Source: Lichina pygmaea (taxonomy: Eukaryota; Ascomycota; Lichinomycetes; Lichinales; Lichinaceae). From it: a DNA stretch of 64,000 nt. Numbering within the stretch: the first letter of the stretch is position 1; each line of letters starts with the position of its first letter. Of this stretch, positions 12,575 to 24,473 are shown in pieces. The stretch lies in the NCBI GenBank assembly GCA_963422465.1, contig OY730174.1, forward strand, positions 3,560,914 to 3,624,913. Direction: 5' to 3'. Made by a program: the position numbers and the translations under genes. The notes beneath the pieces were generated by a model that was not told the DNA's origin, made no database searches, and worked only from the letters and a program-made list of their open reading frames with translations.

Positions 12575-13978
12575 ATGTCAAAGAAAAAACCAGAGAAAGA
12601 GAAAGAAAACCAGCCTTCTCCAAGCTCCCAGCAACCCCCAGTGGCTAACTCCCTGACAGACCAATCCCAGACTCAAGAAAAAGAAGAAGAGAAGGGGCTG
12701 ACACCTCCCCAGCTAGTGGAAGAATGGCTTATCCACACAAAAGCTCCCCAACACATCAAAAAAGCATGGGATAGTATTCTGTCCAAAGTGGCAGAAGCTC
12801 TGGACAAAGATGTCTCTACTCACTCACCTAACTCCCAGAGTCTCCAGAAGATACTTGAGAGACTGGACAGTATTGAGAAACAAGTCCAAAAACAAAACAC
12901 CAAGCCAACATATGCCCAGGCAGTCCAGAAAACAGTAGGACAGGAAATCCCTGTTCCAACCAGAATCCACAGTGAAATCACTATCAGACCTGGAACTCAG
13001 ACTGGCCAGCTAGCAAACAGAACACCAGCCCAGCTCATGGAAGCTCTCAAGAAGAAAACACCACTCTCCTGCCAAAAAGAAATAAGAGCAGCCAGAAAAC
13101 TACCCTCAGGAGATATTATAATCTCTCTGGAAACTCCTCAAGCCAAGACTCAGCTAGAGGAAAACAAGGACTGGATCCCAGCTGTCTTTACAGCAGAGGC
13201 CAAGATATCACCCAGAATCTTTCCAGTGCTAGTCCATGGGGTGCAGACAAAAGATTTCAAGCCAGAAAACCTGGAGGAAACAAAAAAGACAATCTTCTCC
13301 CAAAACTCTGGGATGGAAAGTAAGGTCAACATCCTAAGAACCTACTGGTCCAGAAAAGCCAAACTCCTCCAGAAGCCAGTCACATCTCTACATCTGGATC
13401 TAGCCACCCCAGAGCAAGCAAACCTCCCAATTGAGAAAGGAGTAGTTCTAGGATACACTCTACATGAAGTAGAACCAGCCCTGCTAGCAACATCAGTCAC
13501 CCAGTGCTACAAATGTGCTAGGTTTGGACACCAAGCACGCACTTGCCAAGCCCAAGCCCAGTGCACAGCCTGTGGAGGAAAGCATGCCAGAAGAGACTGC
13601 CAGACTTCTCCAGAAACTCTAACACCAAAATGTGCAAACTGCAAGGGAAACCACCCAGCCTGGTCAAAGTCCTGCCAGAAAAAACAGGAAGCAATCCAGA
13701 AAGCAAGAGAGGTATGGCTAGCAAGACCAGGGAGGTACACAATAGCTCCCAGACTAGCTCTACCTCAGACTCCCTCAACACAAGAAAAAGGGCCAAGTCT
13801 ACAAGACAGACAAGAAGCTAAGAAAAGAAAACAAGGGGAAGTACTAAGAGCATGCTCAAGCTCAAGACTGAACACTCAGCTCCCCACTTTCCCACTTGCA
13901 CAGAACTCAGAGTTCCAAATCAACATACCCAGAAAAAAAGCTACTGAGATCTTGGAAGACTCTAGCCAAGAGGATTAA
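12575..13978 (+). CDS. LINE ORF1: Gag-like RNA-binding protein with three zinc knuckles
   Basis: 467 residues from the first ATG (12575). The frame is open from 12491 but without an ATG. Expected to bind LINE RNA and form the ribonucleoprotein. The N-terminus is Lys/Glu/Gln/Pro-rich and probably disordered. A central part (about residues 130-310) resembles the RRM-like core of other LINE ORF1 proteins only in position. From about 13500 come three clustered knuckles: C-x2-C-x4-H-x4-C, C-x2-C-x3-H-x4-C and C-x2-C-x3-H-x6-C. A basic, Gln-rich tail follows. The stop overlaps the start of ORF2 in TAATG, implying coupled translation. No internal stops, unlike nearly every other coding sequence here. 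Confidence 0.92.
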   Translation: MSKKKPEKEKENQPSPSSQQPPVANSLTDQSQTQEKEEEKGLTPPQLVEEWLIHTKAPQHIKKAWDSILSKVAEALDKDVSTHSPNSQSLQKILERLDSIEKQVQKQNTKPTYAQAVQKTVGQEIPVPTRIHSEITIRPGTQTGQLANRTPAQLMEALKKKTPLSCQKEIRAARKLPSGDIIISLETPQAKTQLEENKDWIPAVFTAEAKISPRIFPVLVHGVQTKDFKPENLEETKKTIFSQNSGMESKVNILRTYWSRKAKLLQKPVTSLHLDLATPEQANLPIEKGVVLGYTLHEVEPALLATSVTQCYKCARFGHQARTCQAQAQCTACGGKHARRDCQTSPETLTPKCANCKGNHPAWSKSCQKKQEAIQKAREVWLARPGRYTIAPRLALPQTPSTQEKGPSLQDRQEAKKRKQGEVLRACSSSRLNTQLPTFPLAQNSEFQINIPRKKATEILEDSSQED

Positions 13979-16900
13979 TGAGTTACTCCACACTTAACCT
14001 TCTCCAGTACAATGTCCAGAAAAGCCAGACATGCCAAGAACTTCTACTGGCAAACCCTAGACTACAGGAAGTGGACATCATCACTCTGCAAGAACCCTGG
14101 AAAAACCCCCACCAAGAATCAAGCATCTCTACAACATTCTCAGTCTTCTACCCTTTACAAAGCCAGGAGCTAGGGAGAACACTTGTTCTTGTTAACAGAA
14201 GAATTTTGCGGTCATCTATAAGCCCAATTTTCTGGAGTAAAGATCTAGTCTCCTTGGAGATAAGAGTTCAAACAAAGTCATTCTGGATCCACAACCTCTA
14301 TTTCACACCCACAAGCCAAAGGAACTATAGAGAGTCAGCTCAGACTCTTCTAGACCTACTGGAACAAGCTATCCAAAAAGAGGGTGAACATATTCTCCTG
14401 ACAGACTCAAATCTCCACCACCCAAGTTGGTCAAAGTCAAGCCAGCTATACTCAGAACTGGCCTTATCCTTCAAGAACCTAACAGACAAATGGGGACTAG
14501 AGCTGGCAATAGCTCCCTACACACCAACAAGAGCAAGAACTCTTCTAGAACCACCTTCATCAGCAATTGATCTTTCTTTTATTTCAAGTTCTTTACTTAA
14601 TTCTCTTATTTACTCACAAATTAACATGAGATTCCACACAGGGTCAGACCACAGACCAGTGCACACAATTCTCAGTCTGGAGACTCCAAGAAAAACCAGA
14701 ACAGACAAAAAGAACTGGAGAACTCTGGATGCTAGTCAAGCAAGACAAGAAGCTGATAACCTACCACCTATTCCATCTCTTACTAGCAAGAAAGAAGTGG
14801 ATGATTACCTGGAAAGACTGGACAAAACTCTCCAAGAAATTGCAAACAAGACAACCCAACCTTGCAAAAAGTCCAGGTATACAGTACCATGGTGGAACCA
14901 GGAAATCAAAGAAATAATCCAGGAGGAAAGAAAAGTAAGAAGAAAAGTACTCCAAGGCCAAGAGGAAACCACCAGACTAGAGGAGATAACTAAAAAGAAA
15001 AAGAGTCTGATCAGACAAGCCAAAAGAAAGACATTCAGAACACATCTCCACCAGCTAGCAGAAACCCAGGACTACTGGAGAATTGCCAAATGGGGAAAAG
15101 AAAAAGCCGGCAAAGTTCCTGACCTACCAATAGTCCCAGAACTTATAGGACAACAAGGACAGCTGGCAAAGTCTTTTGAAGAGAAAACAGAAGCTTTCAG
15201 GACTCAATTCTTCCCTCTTCCCCTACAGCCAGAGCCAGAGGAACAGGACCTGCCAGAAGAAACCCAGGAATAGCAACTATCCCAAGAAGTCTCCAAGGAA
15301 GAAGTACAAGAGGTTCTAAAGAAGAAAAAACCTCTCTCAGCACCAGGCCAAGATACTCTACCAAATGGATTTCTAAGAGCACTGGGAGACTCTTTCAACA
15401 AAAGAATTGCTAAGGTTTTGGAGGCTTGCTGGAGACTGGAATACTTTCCAGACAGGTACAAGTCAGCCAAGACAATCTGCCTAAGGAAACCTGGCAAGGG
15501 ATCCTACTGTCAAGCAAAAGCATGGTGCCCTATAGCTCTCCTGAATACAATTGGGAAGCTAATGGAAGCTATTGTAGCTGCAAGACTAAGTGAACTAGCT
15601 GAGAAAGAAAATCTCTTGCCAGAAATCCAGATGGGATTCAGAAAAGGAAGATCAACAGAATCAGCACTTTTTCTTCTGACCTCCCAGGTAGAAAAGATCT
15701 GGAAAGAAGGAATGGTTGCTAGTCTTCTCTCTCTAGACATCTCTGGAGTCTATGACAGAGTCTTGCCAGAAGTTCTCAGAAAGATCCTGATTAAGAGAAT
15801 GATTCCTAAGTGGTTTGTATCCTGGATCTTTTCCTTCACTACTTCACGTACTACCTCTCTGGTGTTTGATGACTCAGAACCCCCCCAGTTCCCTATATAC
15901 TGTGGAGTCCCTCAAGGATCACCTTTCTCTCCTATTCTATTTCTTTTCTATATCTCAGAACTGCACAATACTGTACACACCCCTGAGAAAGAAGTTTCAG
16001 CACTTGGTTTTGCAGATGACACTAATCTTCTTGCATTCTCCTCCTCCTTGAAAAGCAACCTTCTCAAGTTGAAGTCTACACATTCCAAATGTCAGGACTG
16101 GGCAAGAAAACATAGTATGAAGTTTGCACCTGAAAAGTATGAACTTCTCCATTTTTCTAGAAGAAGAAGAGACAATCTTCAGCTCAGTCTAAGACTTGGA
16201 GAAGTGGTACTTCAACCAAAAGAAGAAGTGCGCATCTTGGGACTTTACTTTGACTCAAAACTTGTCTGGAAAAAACACCAAAAAATCATGTCACAGAAAG
16301 CCTCCAAATATTTCTCAGCTTTATCCAGAACAACCTACTCTACTTGGAGACTACCAGTCCTAACAGCACATGATGTCTACACTGCTATACTAAGATCTCT
16401 TCTTAGTTATGCAGTAGGAGTCTGGTTCAATCTCCAAAAGAAACTCTCTAATATTATTTCATTATCTACTTTCCAAAATAAATGTTTAAGAACTATAGGA
16501 GGTGTCTTTAAAGCCACTCCTATTTTCCTACTTGAATCAGAACTATTTCTACCCCCTCTAGACTTATACTTCAAGCTGAGAACAGCATGTTTTCTTTCAT
16601 CTTTCTATTCAAACACACTACCCAACTCTCCTTCTACACTTCTCCACAAACTACACAGTCAAATTTCTCTCTATGTTTCTTCTCTCAGAACTACACCAAA
16701 GTCTCTGACAACTATTTCTCTAAACTGGAGAACAGTCTGGCTGGAACAACTAACTACTAACCAAGACTTCTCAAGGAAAAGTCTACAGGAGGTTTTCCAC
16801 AAAGAATGGGAAGCCAGATGGCAGGTAAGCAGAGGAAATTGTTCTGCTATTTGGGACATGTTCACCAGAAGGCCACAGAAGAAAAACCTCAATATCTTCA

Positions 16901-17217
16901 AAGATTTGAGAAAAGCTGAGTCTAGTCTATTTCTTCAAATTCTGTCAGCAAGAATAGGACTGGCCAGTTTTCTTTTCAGAGCAAATGTTCCAGACTTTAA
17001 CTCCTCTCTATGCACCTGTGGTTTTGGAGAAGAAACAGCCCAACACATCACTTTTTTCTGTAACAAATTTTCAAACCAAAGACAACAAGTCCAATTCCCT
17101 CTACAAGATTTCCCATCTATCTTATTCTCCTCCAAGCTACTTCCTAAACTTCTTTTCTGGTTTATGTCTTTGAAAAGACTTGACCAGTTCAACCTAGCCC
17201 ACCAACTCTCTTTCTAA
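13978..17217 (+). pseudogene. LINE ORF2: endonuclease-reverse transcriptase, one in-frame stop
   Basis: 1080 codons including the terminator, broken only by TAG at 15271-15273. Residues 1-240 form an APE-like endonuclease: N-terminal LQYNVQ, then LQEPW, and SDHRPV near 14648. The RT domain (from about 15400) has the FADD catalytic motif at 16009-16020 and a CGVPQGSP motif near 15900. The C-terminal part ends with a C-x-C-x7-H-x4-C zinc motif near 17010-17060. I see no RNase H domain between RT and this motif, unlike Neurospora Tad. Nicks target DNA and copies its RNA there. The TAG lies between endonuclease and RT, so this copy could make only the endonuclease half unless read through. Confidence 0.95.
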
Positions 17218-17433
17218 GCTCTACCAAGTCAACTGTTTGTTTTAACAAATAGCTACATGTACAAATTTCCTTAGCTACTGCATATTCCACAAGATTTTCC
17301 CTAGTCTCTCCCAAGCTCCAGTTTTTATTCCTCCAAAGGTTTTCTGGAGAAACAAACATGTACCTAGAAGTTCTGCATGGCTCTACAGCTAAATCAGTGT
17401 AAGAATAAAATAAATAAAATAAAATAAATAAAA

Positions 17434-17446
17434 ATTAGATAAGGTC
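17434..17446. repeat. Target-site duplication of the full-length LINE (right)
   Basis: Exact repeat of 11895-11907. Copy 3 pol resumes directly after it. Confidence 0.95.
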
Positions 17447-19587
17447 TGTGGTTTTAGTGATTCCTGGATGACCATGTGCTGGGTTGTTGTGGTAATTCCT
17501 TATTAATTCTTCAGTGTCTTCTGCCATAAGCTTGTTAATCTGTGGTTAAGGTACCAGGTTTCCTTGCTGGTCCTGCTGTAAGATTATTCCTTGGTGTTCA
17601 TCATCTTCTATATAGTTTTTTTGTCAGCTTAGTGTGTCTGCTCTCCCATTATCTTGTCTGGGGGTGTACAAGATCTTGAACTTGTATTGCCCTAGGAGTT
17701 CAGCCTATCTGACTTGTCATCTGTTCAGTTTCTTGGTTATCATGAACATTGTCAGATTCTTGTGGTCTGTGAGGATAGTAAGTTCAGAACTGCTTTCTGC
17801 GTACACTCTCCAATGTTCAAGTGTGTTAATAACTGCCAGTAGCTCTTTGTTGTAGATATTATAGTTTTGTTCTGCTTATAACATTTTGTGTGAGTAGTAG
17901 GCAACTGGGTGCTACTTGCTGTCTGCTTGCTGGTATAGGTATACTCCCACTACTTGGTCTGAAGTGTCTGTTTTGATTCATGTTGGCTGGCCTATCTTGA
18001 AGTTGAGAAGAACTGGTTCCTTGGTGCAAGTGTTCTTGAGCTGCTGGAATACTTTTTGTTATCTCTCTGTCCACCAGTACTCCATATTATTCTTTGTGAG
18101 TTCTGTCAGTGGTATTGCCATCTGTGAGTAGTTCTTGATAAACTGTTAATTGAAGTTGGCAAATTCTAGGAAAGCTTGTACTTTCTTAACTGATGTCAGT
18201 GTTGGCTATTGCTGAATTGCTTTGATCTTCTCAGAGTCAATCTTGATCTTTTTAATCTCTATGATGTATCTGAGGAATTCAACTTCTAGTTTGTTAAACT
18301 TATATTTCTTCAGGTTGAGCTTGAGCTCTACCTTTTGTAGACATCATAGAATATCCTTCACATATTTGGTATGTTCCTGTTACATGTTTAAGTAGACAAG
18401 AATGTTGTCCAGGTAGATAATAGCTGTTTAGTCCAGGTGTGCTCTAATAATATTGTTGACCAAGAGTTGATATATTGCTGGTGTGTTTGTGAGTCTGAAT
18501 AGCATGACCAGATACTTGTAGTGTCTGTATCAAGTTCTGAAGACTGTCTTCTATTCTTCTTCTTTCTTCATGTGTATCAGATTGTATACTTCTTTCAAGT
18601 CCAGCTTGGTGAAGATTATAGCTTGGCTGATCCTGTCTTGTAATTTATTTGTATTTGGCAACAGGTATTGATTCTTGATGGTAATGTTGTTGAGTTTCCT
18701 GTAGTCCACGCAAAGTTGAAGACTTCCATCTTTCTTTGGTGTGAATAGTTTCAGGTATCCTGCTGGTGATTGAGATTCTCAAATAAGACTTTTTTTCAGA
18801 TTCTTCTCCAGGTACTCACAAAGTACTTAGAGCTTTTTTTCTGATAACTGATAGATTGGTCCAAATCCTGGCTCTGTCCCTGGTTGCAACTTGATCTTAT
18901 AATCCCAAGGTTAGTGCTTAGACAACACTACTATTGTTGTCTCTTCCTGAAAGAGGTTATCATACTCAGGTCAGTACTCTTCAGAGATCTCCAGAGAGTT
19001 AATAACTTCCTCTATCTTCATCTCTGACTGTTTGGCCACCTGGTTCTGGAGTGTGCCTGTCAAGGTAGACCTCTTCTCTTAAAAGTTATCCTTTCTATCA
19101 TTGAGGTTCCACTGACAACTCCTTCCCTTATCTGTCCACACCTTCTGTGACTGGTAACAGGTCTAAGCTGTGTTGTTAGTGCAGTTCCTAAATATAAGTA
19201 CTCCTGTCCTCTAGTTAATAACTGGGTTGTGCTTCTTTAGCCAAGACATTCTTAAATAGATATTCTGAGTGGCCAACTTGACAATATCAAGGTGGATCCT
19301 TTCAGTATAGTGTCCAGTAACTATTTCCATTAGCTGTGTCTTATGGCAGACTAGCTCTATCTGTCTATTTACTATTGTGAGCTGGTAGAGTTACTGCTTG
19401 TGTTTCTTGCCAGTGCCAAGGGTGTTGTAGAGTTGTTTTAAGATGTAGTTTCTGCTGGCTCCAGAGTCAACAAGCACATATGTCTGTACTGGTGTGTTGG
19501 TGTATAGTGACACAGGTAATCACAGGTACTTTGTGTTGCTAGGGGTCATGTTGTTAAGCTCCTGATATCACCTCTTAACAAGGGAGT

Positions 19588-21087
19588 TCAATCTTTTTCT
19601 GTTTGAAATGTTTTCCCACTGACTAGGCAATAGATCCAGCTATTCCTGTTAGTTCTGAGGAATCTATTCATGAATTTGTCTTGCTAATGCTTGTCACATC
19701 CAGGCTTAAGGTAGTACTGCCAGTTGTTGATGTAGCAGTTGTTGTTGTTGCCTTGCTGTAGGAACATGAGGTGTTCATGCCAATCATGTGTGTGCCCAGA
19801 GAATGTGGTGTGTTGGTGTTTGTCCCAAAGATGTATTTCACACACATCCTTCTTGCAATTGACCCAATGCTCATAGCAGGTGGTGTGGTAGGGTGAATAT
19901 TCTCTGTATCCTTGTAACTGTTTGTGGTAGGTGCATTAGTGTGTTGTGCAAAACCTCCACTGTAGTTTGCCATGCTGTAGGTTTTGTGGGTCTATGCTGT
20001 AAGTATAGCTTTTTTGTAGTATTTCTTTCTTGATAGATGTGGGTTTGTCTCAGTCCCTATCAGAGGTGGTTAAAAGCTTCTGTCTCTTGTCCTGATCTGT
20101 CTGTTCTGGTAGGTTCTTACCTCCTGATGTTGCCAGTTGATGGACTACTTCCAGTGTCTGATTGTAGTTGTCCTATTGTTCAAGGGATAGCTAAGCCTCT
20201 CCTAGTGGGTCCTCTGGCTTGATGATGTTCTAGTCTCTGTCAAGTGTATTAAGTTGCTGTCAGTGCACCTTGTTCTTTGAACAACAGTCTTTCACTATGT
20301 GGCCTAGCTTGCCACAGGCATAGTACTTCAGTGCTTTTCTTTTTTTGTTGTTTCTTCTCTTTGTGAACCTTTCTCTGTGGTGGACTGCATCCAGTTCCAT
20401 AGGTGCATAGCTATATAGATCATGTGGCAGTACCTTGTTAGGTGGCTTGTAGTGGTTGCTCACATACTATGCAGAGTGGCTGTATTCTCTGTTGTAGTGT
20501 TTCTCTATTGCTTACTTGAATAGTCTGTTGTTAATGTTGATTGCTTGCATAATGAGTTTGTCCAGTGTGTTGACTGCTTGTCTGTCAAAGGTGATTTTAT
20601 TCTTTATGTTTTCCTTGAGTCCACATCAGTACATGACTATTAGAGCTTTGTTGTCCCAGTCAGTCAGTACTGAGTATTGTTTGAATTGCGTGGTATACTC
20701 TGCGGCAGAGTGTTGTTGCTTGATGTACTGGATTATTTGTATAGTCACTTTGTCTTTGTTAGATAGTCCAAGGATCTTCTTGATCTCTTTCTTAAATCAT
20801 GTCTATTTTGTTATCTATTCTGTTATACTATTGTGATCTCTGTTTCCTGAGAGATGTTTGTTGATGTAGGGCTTGATCTATTAATAGGTATTACCTCTCA
20901 TGTAAGTGGTTGTGAAGAGGGGCCACTTTTCTCTAGGCAGTCTTATTTCTGGTTGGAATTAAAAGTAGACTTGAAGTTGCATAAGCTAATTGTCAACCTT
21001 ATTCCTTTCACTGTAGAACAGGTCTGGCTTGGCAACACTAATCTTTCCATCTGGGAAGCTGGGGTTGGGTACTCCTGAGGTACTTAT
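19588..21087 (-). pseudogene. Gag of family A copy 3
   Basis: 1500-nt frame on the minus strand. The start codon is mutated (ATG to ATA at 21087). The CCHC zinc knuckle with Cys-x2-Cys-x4-His-x4-Cys is readable near 20270-20330, and the C-terminal Cys/His-rich region near 19680-19900. Several stops. Confidence 0.88.
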
Positions 21088-21105
21088 TCTTAAGAGTCTT
21101 CACAG

Positions 21106-21706
21106 TGTTGCAGTCTGTACCATGCTATCCTAACCAAGTATAGGATAAGGGTGAGATATGGAAGGCAGGTTGGTTCTTGCAGGAGAGAAGTGTCAAGGAG
21201 TGCAAAGGGGTTTGGTGAAACATGGTGGTGGTGACATCTGATTAATAGCTTTGTACAAAGGATTGTATTAAAGTAGATCTAGTTGTCTGGATTATAACAT
21301 GAGTTGAAGACAATTGTTCTATAAAGGAACTATCACCTGGCTATATAGTGCTGGCCTGTCAAGACAATTGAGATTGTCTTGACAGTCTTGATGTCAAGAC
21401 TGGTGAGATTGTCTTGACAGTCCCACTATGTCATGTATTCTGTGTCAAGACAGGTGAGATTATCTTAACCCTTCATGTATTCTGTGTCAAGACAGGTAAG
21501 ATTATCTTGACTCTTCATGTATCCTACATCAAGACTGGTGAGATTATCTCAACATATCATGCATGCTGTGTCAAGCCACTGATGTTTGTCTTAACAGTCA
21601 CATAACCTCTTGTTGGTTAGTCACTTGACTCCACAGTGGTCTCTTGTGCAGCCCAAGGCCTGATGCCTGTATAAATAAGTGGCTTCTCTTCCCAGGGGTC
21701 ATAACA
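21106..21706 (-). repeat. LTR (5') of copy 3, A1 type
   Basis: 601 bp, TGTTGCAG to CATAACA in plus-strand reading. It holds the CTATATAG sense TATA, an iterated TCAAGAC/GTCTTGA array (21357-21600) and TATAAATA near 21670. To the right lies LINE2 sequence. Confidence 0.92.
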
Positions 21707-21951
21707 TCAAGTAGAAAAAATAGTGAAATATATCACCTCTTCATGCTCTCTTTATTCAAGTCAAAGACAGTAAGCTTCTTTTAATTCTCAAGATTTCACT
21801 TCTATTATTTCAAACCCAGAGTTTCTACAGAAGTTTCTATACTGGTTCATGTTTTTGAAAAGACTGAACCAGTTTAATCTGGCTTTCAAACTCCACTATT
21901 CACACTCTAATATCTAGAAGTCTTCTTTCTACCAGTCACTACAAGATTTCC
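21707..21951 (+). mobile_element. LINE2 3' fragment, interrupted by copy 3
   Basis: Homologous to 23935-24180 of the next LINE2 copy (end of ORF2 and beginning of the 3' region). It lacks an A-rich tail and runs directly into internal LINE2 sequence at 21952. More mutated than the adjacent copy. Confidence 0.8.
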
Positions 21952-24317
21952 TAACACTTTCAGACACCAAATCCATGAGCTGGCCAGCTCTTCAAAGTTC
22001 TGGAAGCTTGCAAAGTGGGGAAAGTCCAAAGCCAACAAGACTCCTGATCTTCCTCTGGTTCCTGACCTGGAAACACAAGAAGGAATAGCCAAAACCTTTG
22101 AGGAAAAGACTAAAGCCTTCTCACAGCAGTTCTTTCCAAAAGCTCTAGTTCCAGAACCAGGCTCAGAAAGCTCCCAGACTATCTCTGAGATACAGCTCTC
22201 CCAGGAGGTAACATGTGAAGAAGTGGAGCAAATTCTGGCCAAGAAGAAATCTTTCACAGCAGGAGGGAGAGACAAGCTGCCAAATGGATTTCTGAGAGCT
22301 CTGGGGCCTAGGTTCTGCCAAGCTCTAGCTATTCTGACTTCAACATGCTGGAAACTAGAGTACTTCCCTGAAAGATTTAAGAGTGCAAAAACAGTCTGCT
22401 TGAGGAAACCTGGCAAGGGAACCTACAATCAAGCTAAAGCCTGGTGCCCTATAGCTCTGCTAAACACAACAGGCAAGCTGATGGAAGCTATTGCTGCAGC
22501 CAGACTAAGCAAGATAGCAGAAGAAGCTGGACTATTGCCAGATATCCAGATGGGCTTTAGGAAAGGAAGATCCACAGAAGCAGCACTTTTCCTTCTAACC
22601 TCCCAAGTGGAAAACGTCTGGAAGGAAGGCATAGTTGCATCCCTACTCTCACTGGATATCTCAGGAGCCTATGACAGAGTTCTCCCCAAGATACTACAGC
22701 AAATTCTGAAAAGAAAAGGAATACCTGCCTGGCTAGCTTCCTGGATCTACTCCTTCTGTGATAAGCACTCTACCACTCTTGTTTTTGATGATTCTGAGTC
22801 TTGTTCTATTCCTATTCATTGTGGAGTTTCTCAAGGTTCTCCACTATCCCCTATTCTTTTTCTATTCTACATTTCTGAATTGCATGAGACTGTGCATACT
22901 CCCTCTTCTGGTGTATCTGCCCTGGGGTTTGCAGATGATACAAATCTGCTTACTTTTGGTCACTCCTTGAAAAGTAACCTTCTGAAGTTAAAGAATACAC
23001 ACCACAAATGTCTATCCTGGGCTGCAAGACATGGAATGGTCTTCTCACCTGAGAAATATGAAATACTTCATTTTTCCAGAAGAAGATCAGACAATCTTCA
23101 GCTCAAGCTCAGACTGGGGAATGTGATTCTCAAACCAAAAGAAGAAGTGTGAGTACTTGGAGTGTACCTAGATGCAAAGCTCCACTGGCACAAACACCAG
23201 AGGATTATCCTTCAAAAAGCACAGAAAGCACTCTCTTCTCTTTCTAGAACTTCCTATTCTACTTGGGGCTTTCCAGTTCACACATCATGTCTGGTGTACA
23301 CTGCTATACTGAGATCTCTACTGAGCTATGCAGTGGGGATCTGGTTTAACCCTCTAAGAAAATTCTCCAATATCTCTTCTCTTGTTTTATTTCAAAACAG
23401 ATGCCTAAGACTTATTGGGGGTGCTTTCAAAGCCACTCCTTCTTTTCTATTAGAGAGTGAGCTTTTTCTTCTACCTCTAGACCTCTACTTTAAATTTCAC
23501 ACTGCCTGTTTTCTTTCTTCTATTCAAAACTCCCCTCTCAAATACTTTCTTGACAGTATCTTTTCCACTATTTCCAGCTATGCCTCTCTCTTGAAGAAAC
23601 CTTTAAAGGAATCCTCAACTATCTCTCCTAAGTGGAAATTCACTTGGTTAAGTCAAATAACTACTAACCAGGCTAGTTCGAAGAAAGAACTACAAAAGCT
23701 CTTTACTAAAGAGTGGGAAGACCAATGGGAAGAGAAGAAAAGAAGAAGCTATCCAGGCTGGCAGACTTTCTGTCAAAAGCCACACAAAAACAATCTGAAG
23801 CTCTACAAAGAGTTACAGAAAGCTGAGGCAAGTCTGCTACTGCAAATCAGGACTGGAAGAATTGGTCTGGCAAGTTTTCTTTTCAGAGCTGGAGTTCCTG
23901 ACTTCCCTACCCCACTATGTGTGTGTGGCCAAGCAGAAGAAACTGCAAAACATATCACCTCTTCATGCTCTCTTTATTCAAGACAAAGACAACAAGTCCC
24001 TTTTAATCCCCAAGACTTCACCACTATTATTTCAAACCCAGAGCTACTACAGAAGTTCTTGTACTGGTTTATGTCTTTGAAAAGACTAAACCAGTTTAAT
24101 CTAGCTTTCAAACTCCACTATTCCCAACCCAATACCTAGATTCTCTTCTCTTACCAGAAACTTCAAGATTCCTTTTGTTACATTCCCTAGTCACACCCTG
24201 CCTTCAGTTTTTATCCCTTGAAAGGTTTTCTGAAGGAGTTCACTATTAGCTAGAAGATCTGCATGGCTGTAAAGCTACTACCAGTGTAAGAATTAAATAA
24301 AATAAAAATAAAAAAAC
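21952..24317 (+). mobile_element. 5'-truncated LINE2 (second Tad-like subfamily)
   Basis: Begins inside ORF2 between the endonuclease and RT domains and continues to a complete 3' end with an AAATAAAAT-type tail. The ORF2 protein and 3' end are related to, but clearly distinct from, those of the full-length LINE. Confidence 0.9.
21953..24139 (+). pseudogene. LINE2 ORF2 C-terminal two thirds (RT)
   Basis: In frame from 21953 with one stop (TGA 23150-23152, where the related LINE has CGC). FADD motif near 22930, CGVSQGSP near 22820, and the C-terminal zinc motif C-x-C-x7-H-x4-C near 23920-23970. The endonuclease domain is missing because of 5' truncation. Confidence 0.9.
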
Positions 24318-24473
24318 AAGATTTCCTTTTGCTACATTCTCTAGTCACTCCCAGTCTTCAGTTTTTATTTCTCTAAAGATTTTCTGAAGAAAATCACTCT
24401 TAGCTAGAAGATCTGCGTAGCTGAAAAGCTACTATCAGTGTAAGAATCAAATAAAAAAATAAAAAAAATAGGA
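24318..24473 (+). mobile_element. Second, tandem LINE2 3' tail
   Basis: About 155 bp repeating the 3' region of LINE2 (compare 24164-24317), with its own A-rich tail. It directly follows the tail of the preceding copy. It then abuts a family C gypsy integrase. Confidence 0.85.

Larger units (their letters stand above)
11908..17433 (+). mobile_element. Full-length Tad-like LINE (two ORFs), 5526 bp
   Basis: Complete non-LTR retrotransposon: ~670-bp 5' region, ORF1, ORF2, ~215-bp 3' region and an A-rich (AAATA)n tail, bracketed by perfect 13-bp duplications. ORF1 is open and ORF2 has only one in-frame stop, so it is the best preserved element in the window and probably a recent insertion. Fragments at 9044-9717 and 41736-43303 belong to the same family. 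Confidence 0.96.
10711..19549 (-). pseudogene. Pol of family A copy 3, interrupted by a LINE
   Basis: Coding on the minus strand from 19549 down to 17447, then 11907 to 10711. It includes protease, RT, RNase H, integrase (for example 11449-11745 and 10864-11352) and a chromodomain at the left end. Many stops of the CAG-to-TAG and CGA-to-TGA type. The LINE lies in the zinc-binding part of integrase. Confidence 0.9.
9718..21706 (-). mobile_element. Ty3/gypsy family A copy 3 (A1 type), split by a LINE
   Basis: LTRs at 9718-10224 (first ~54 bp missing) and 21106-21706. Internal order on the minus strand: gag, pol, then an antisense gene on the plus strand. A 5.5-kb LINE interrupts pol at 11908-17433. 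After removing the LINE and one copy of its 13-bp duplication, pol is exactly 3300 nt and gag 1500 nt, as in copy 4. The copy is inserted in the C-terminal region of a LINE2 fragment. Confidence 0.93.

Noticed and set aside
13507-13796. Minus-strand ORFs inside LINE ORF1
   Set aside because: Shadows of the zinc-knuckle coding strand, no independent support.
20516-20836. Hydrophobic plus-strand ORFs antisense to gag (also 32840-33253, 63273-63686)
   Set aside because: The same frame appears in several copies, but only because gag is conserved. Apparent membrane segments are the complement of gag's polar codons, with no TATA or start support.
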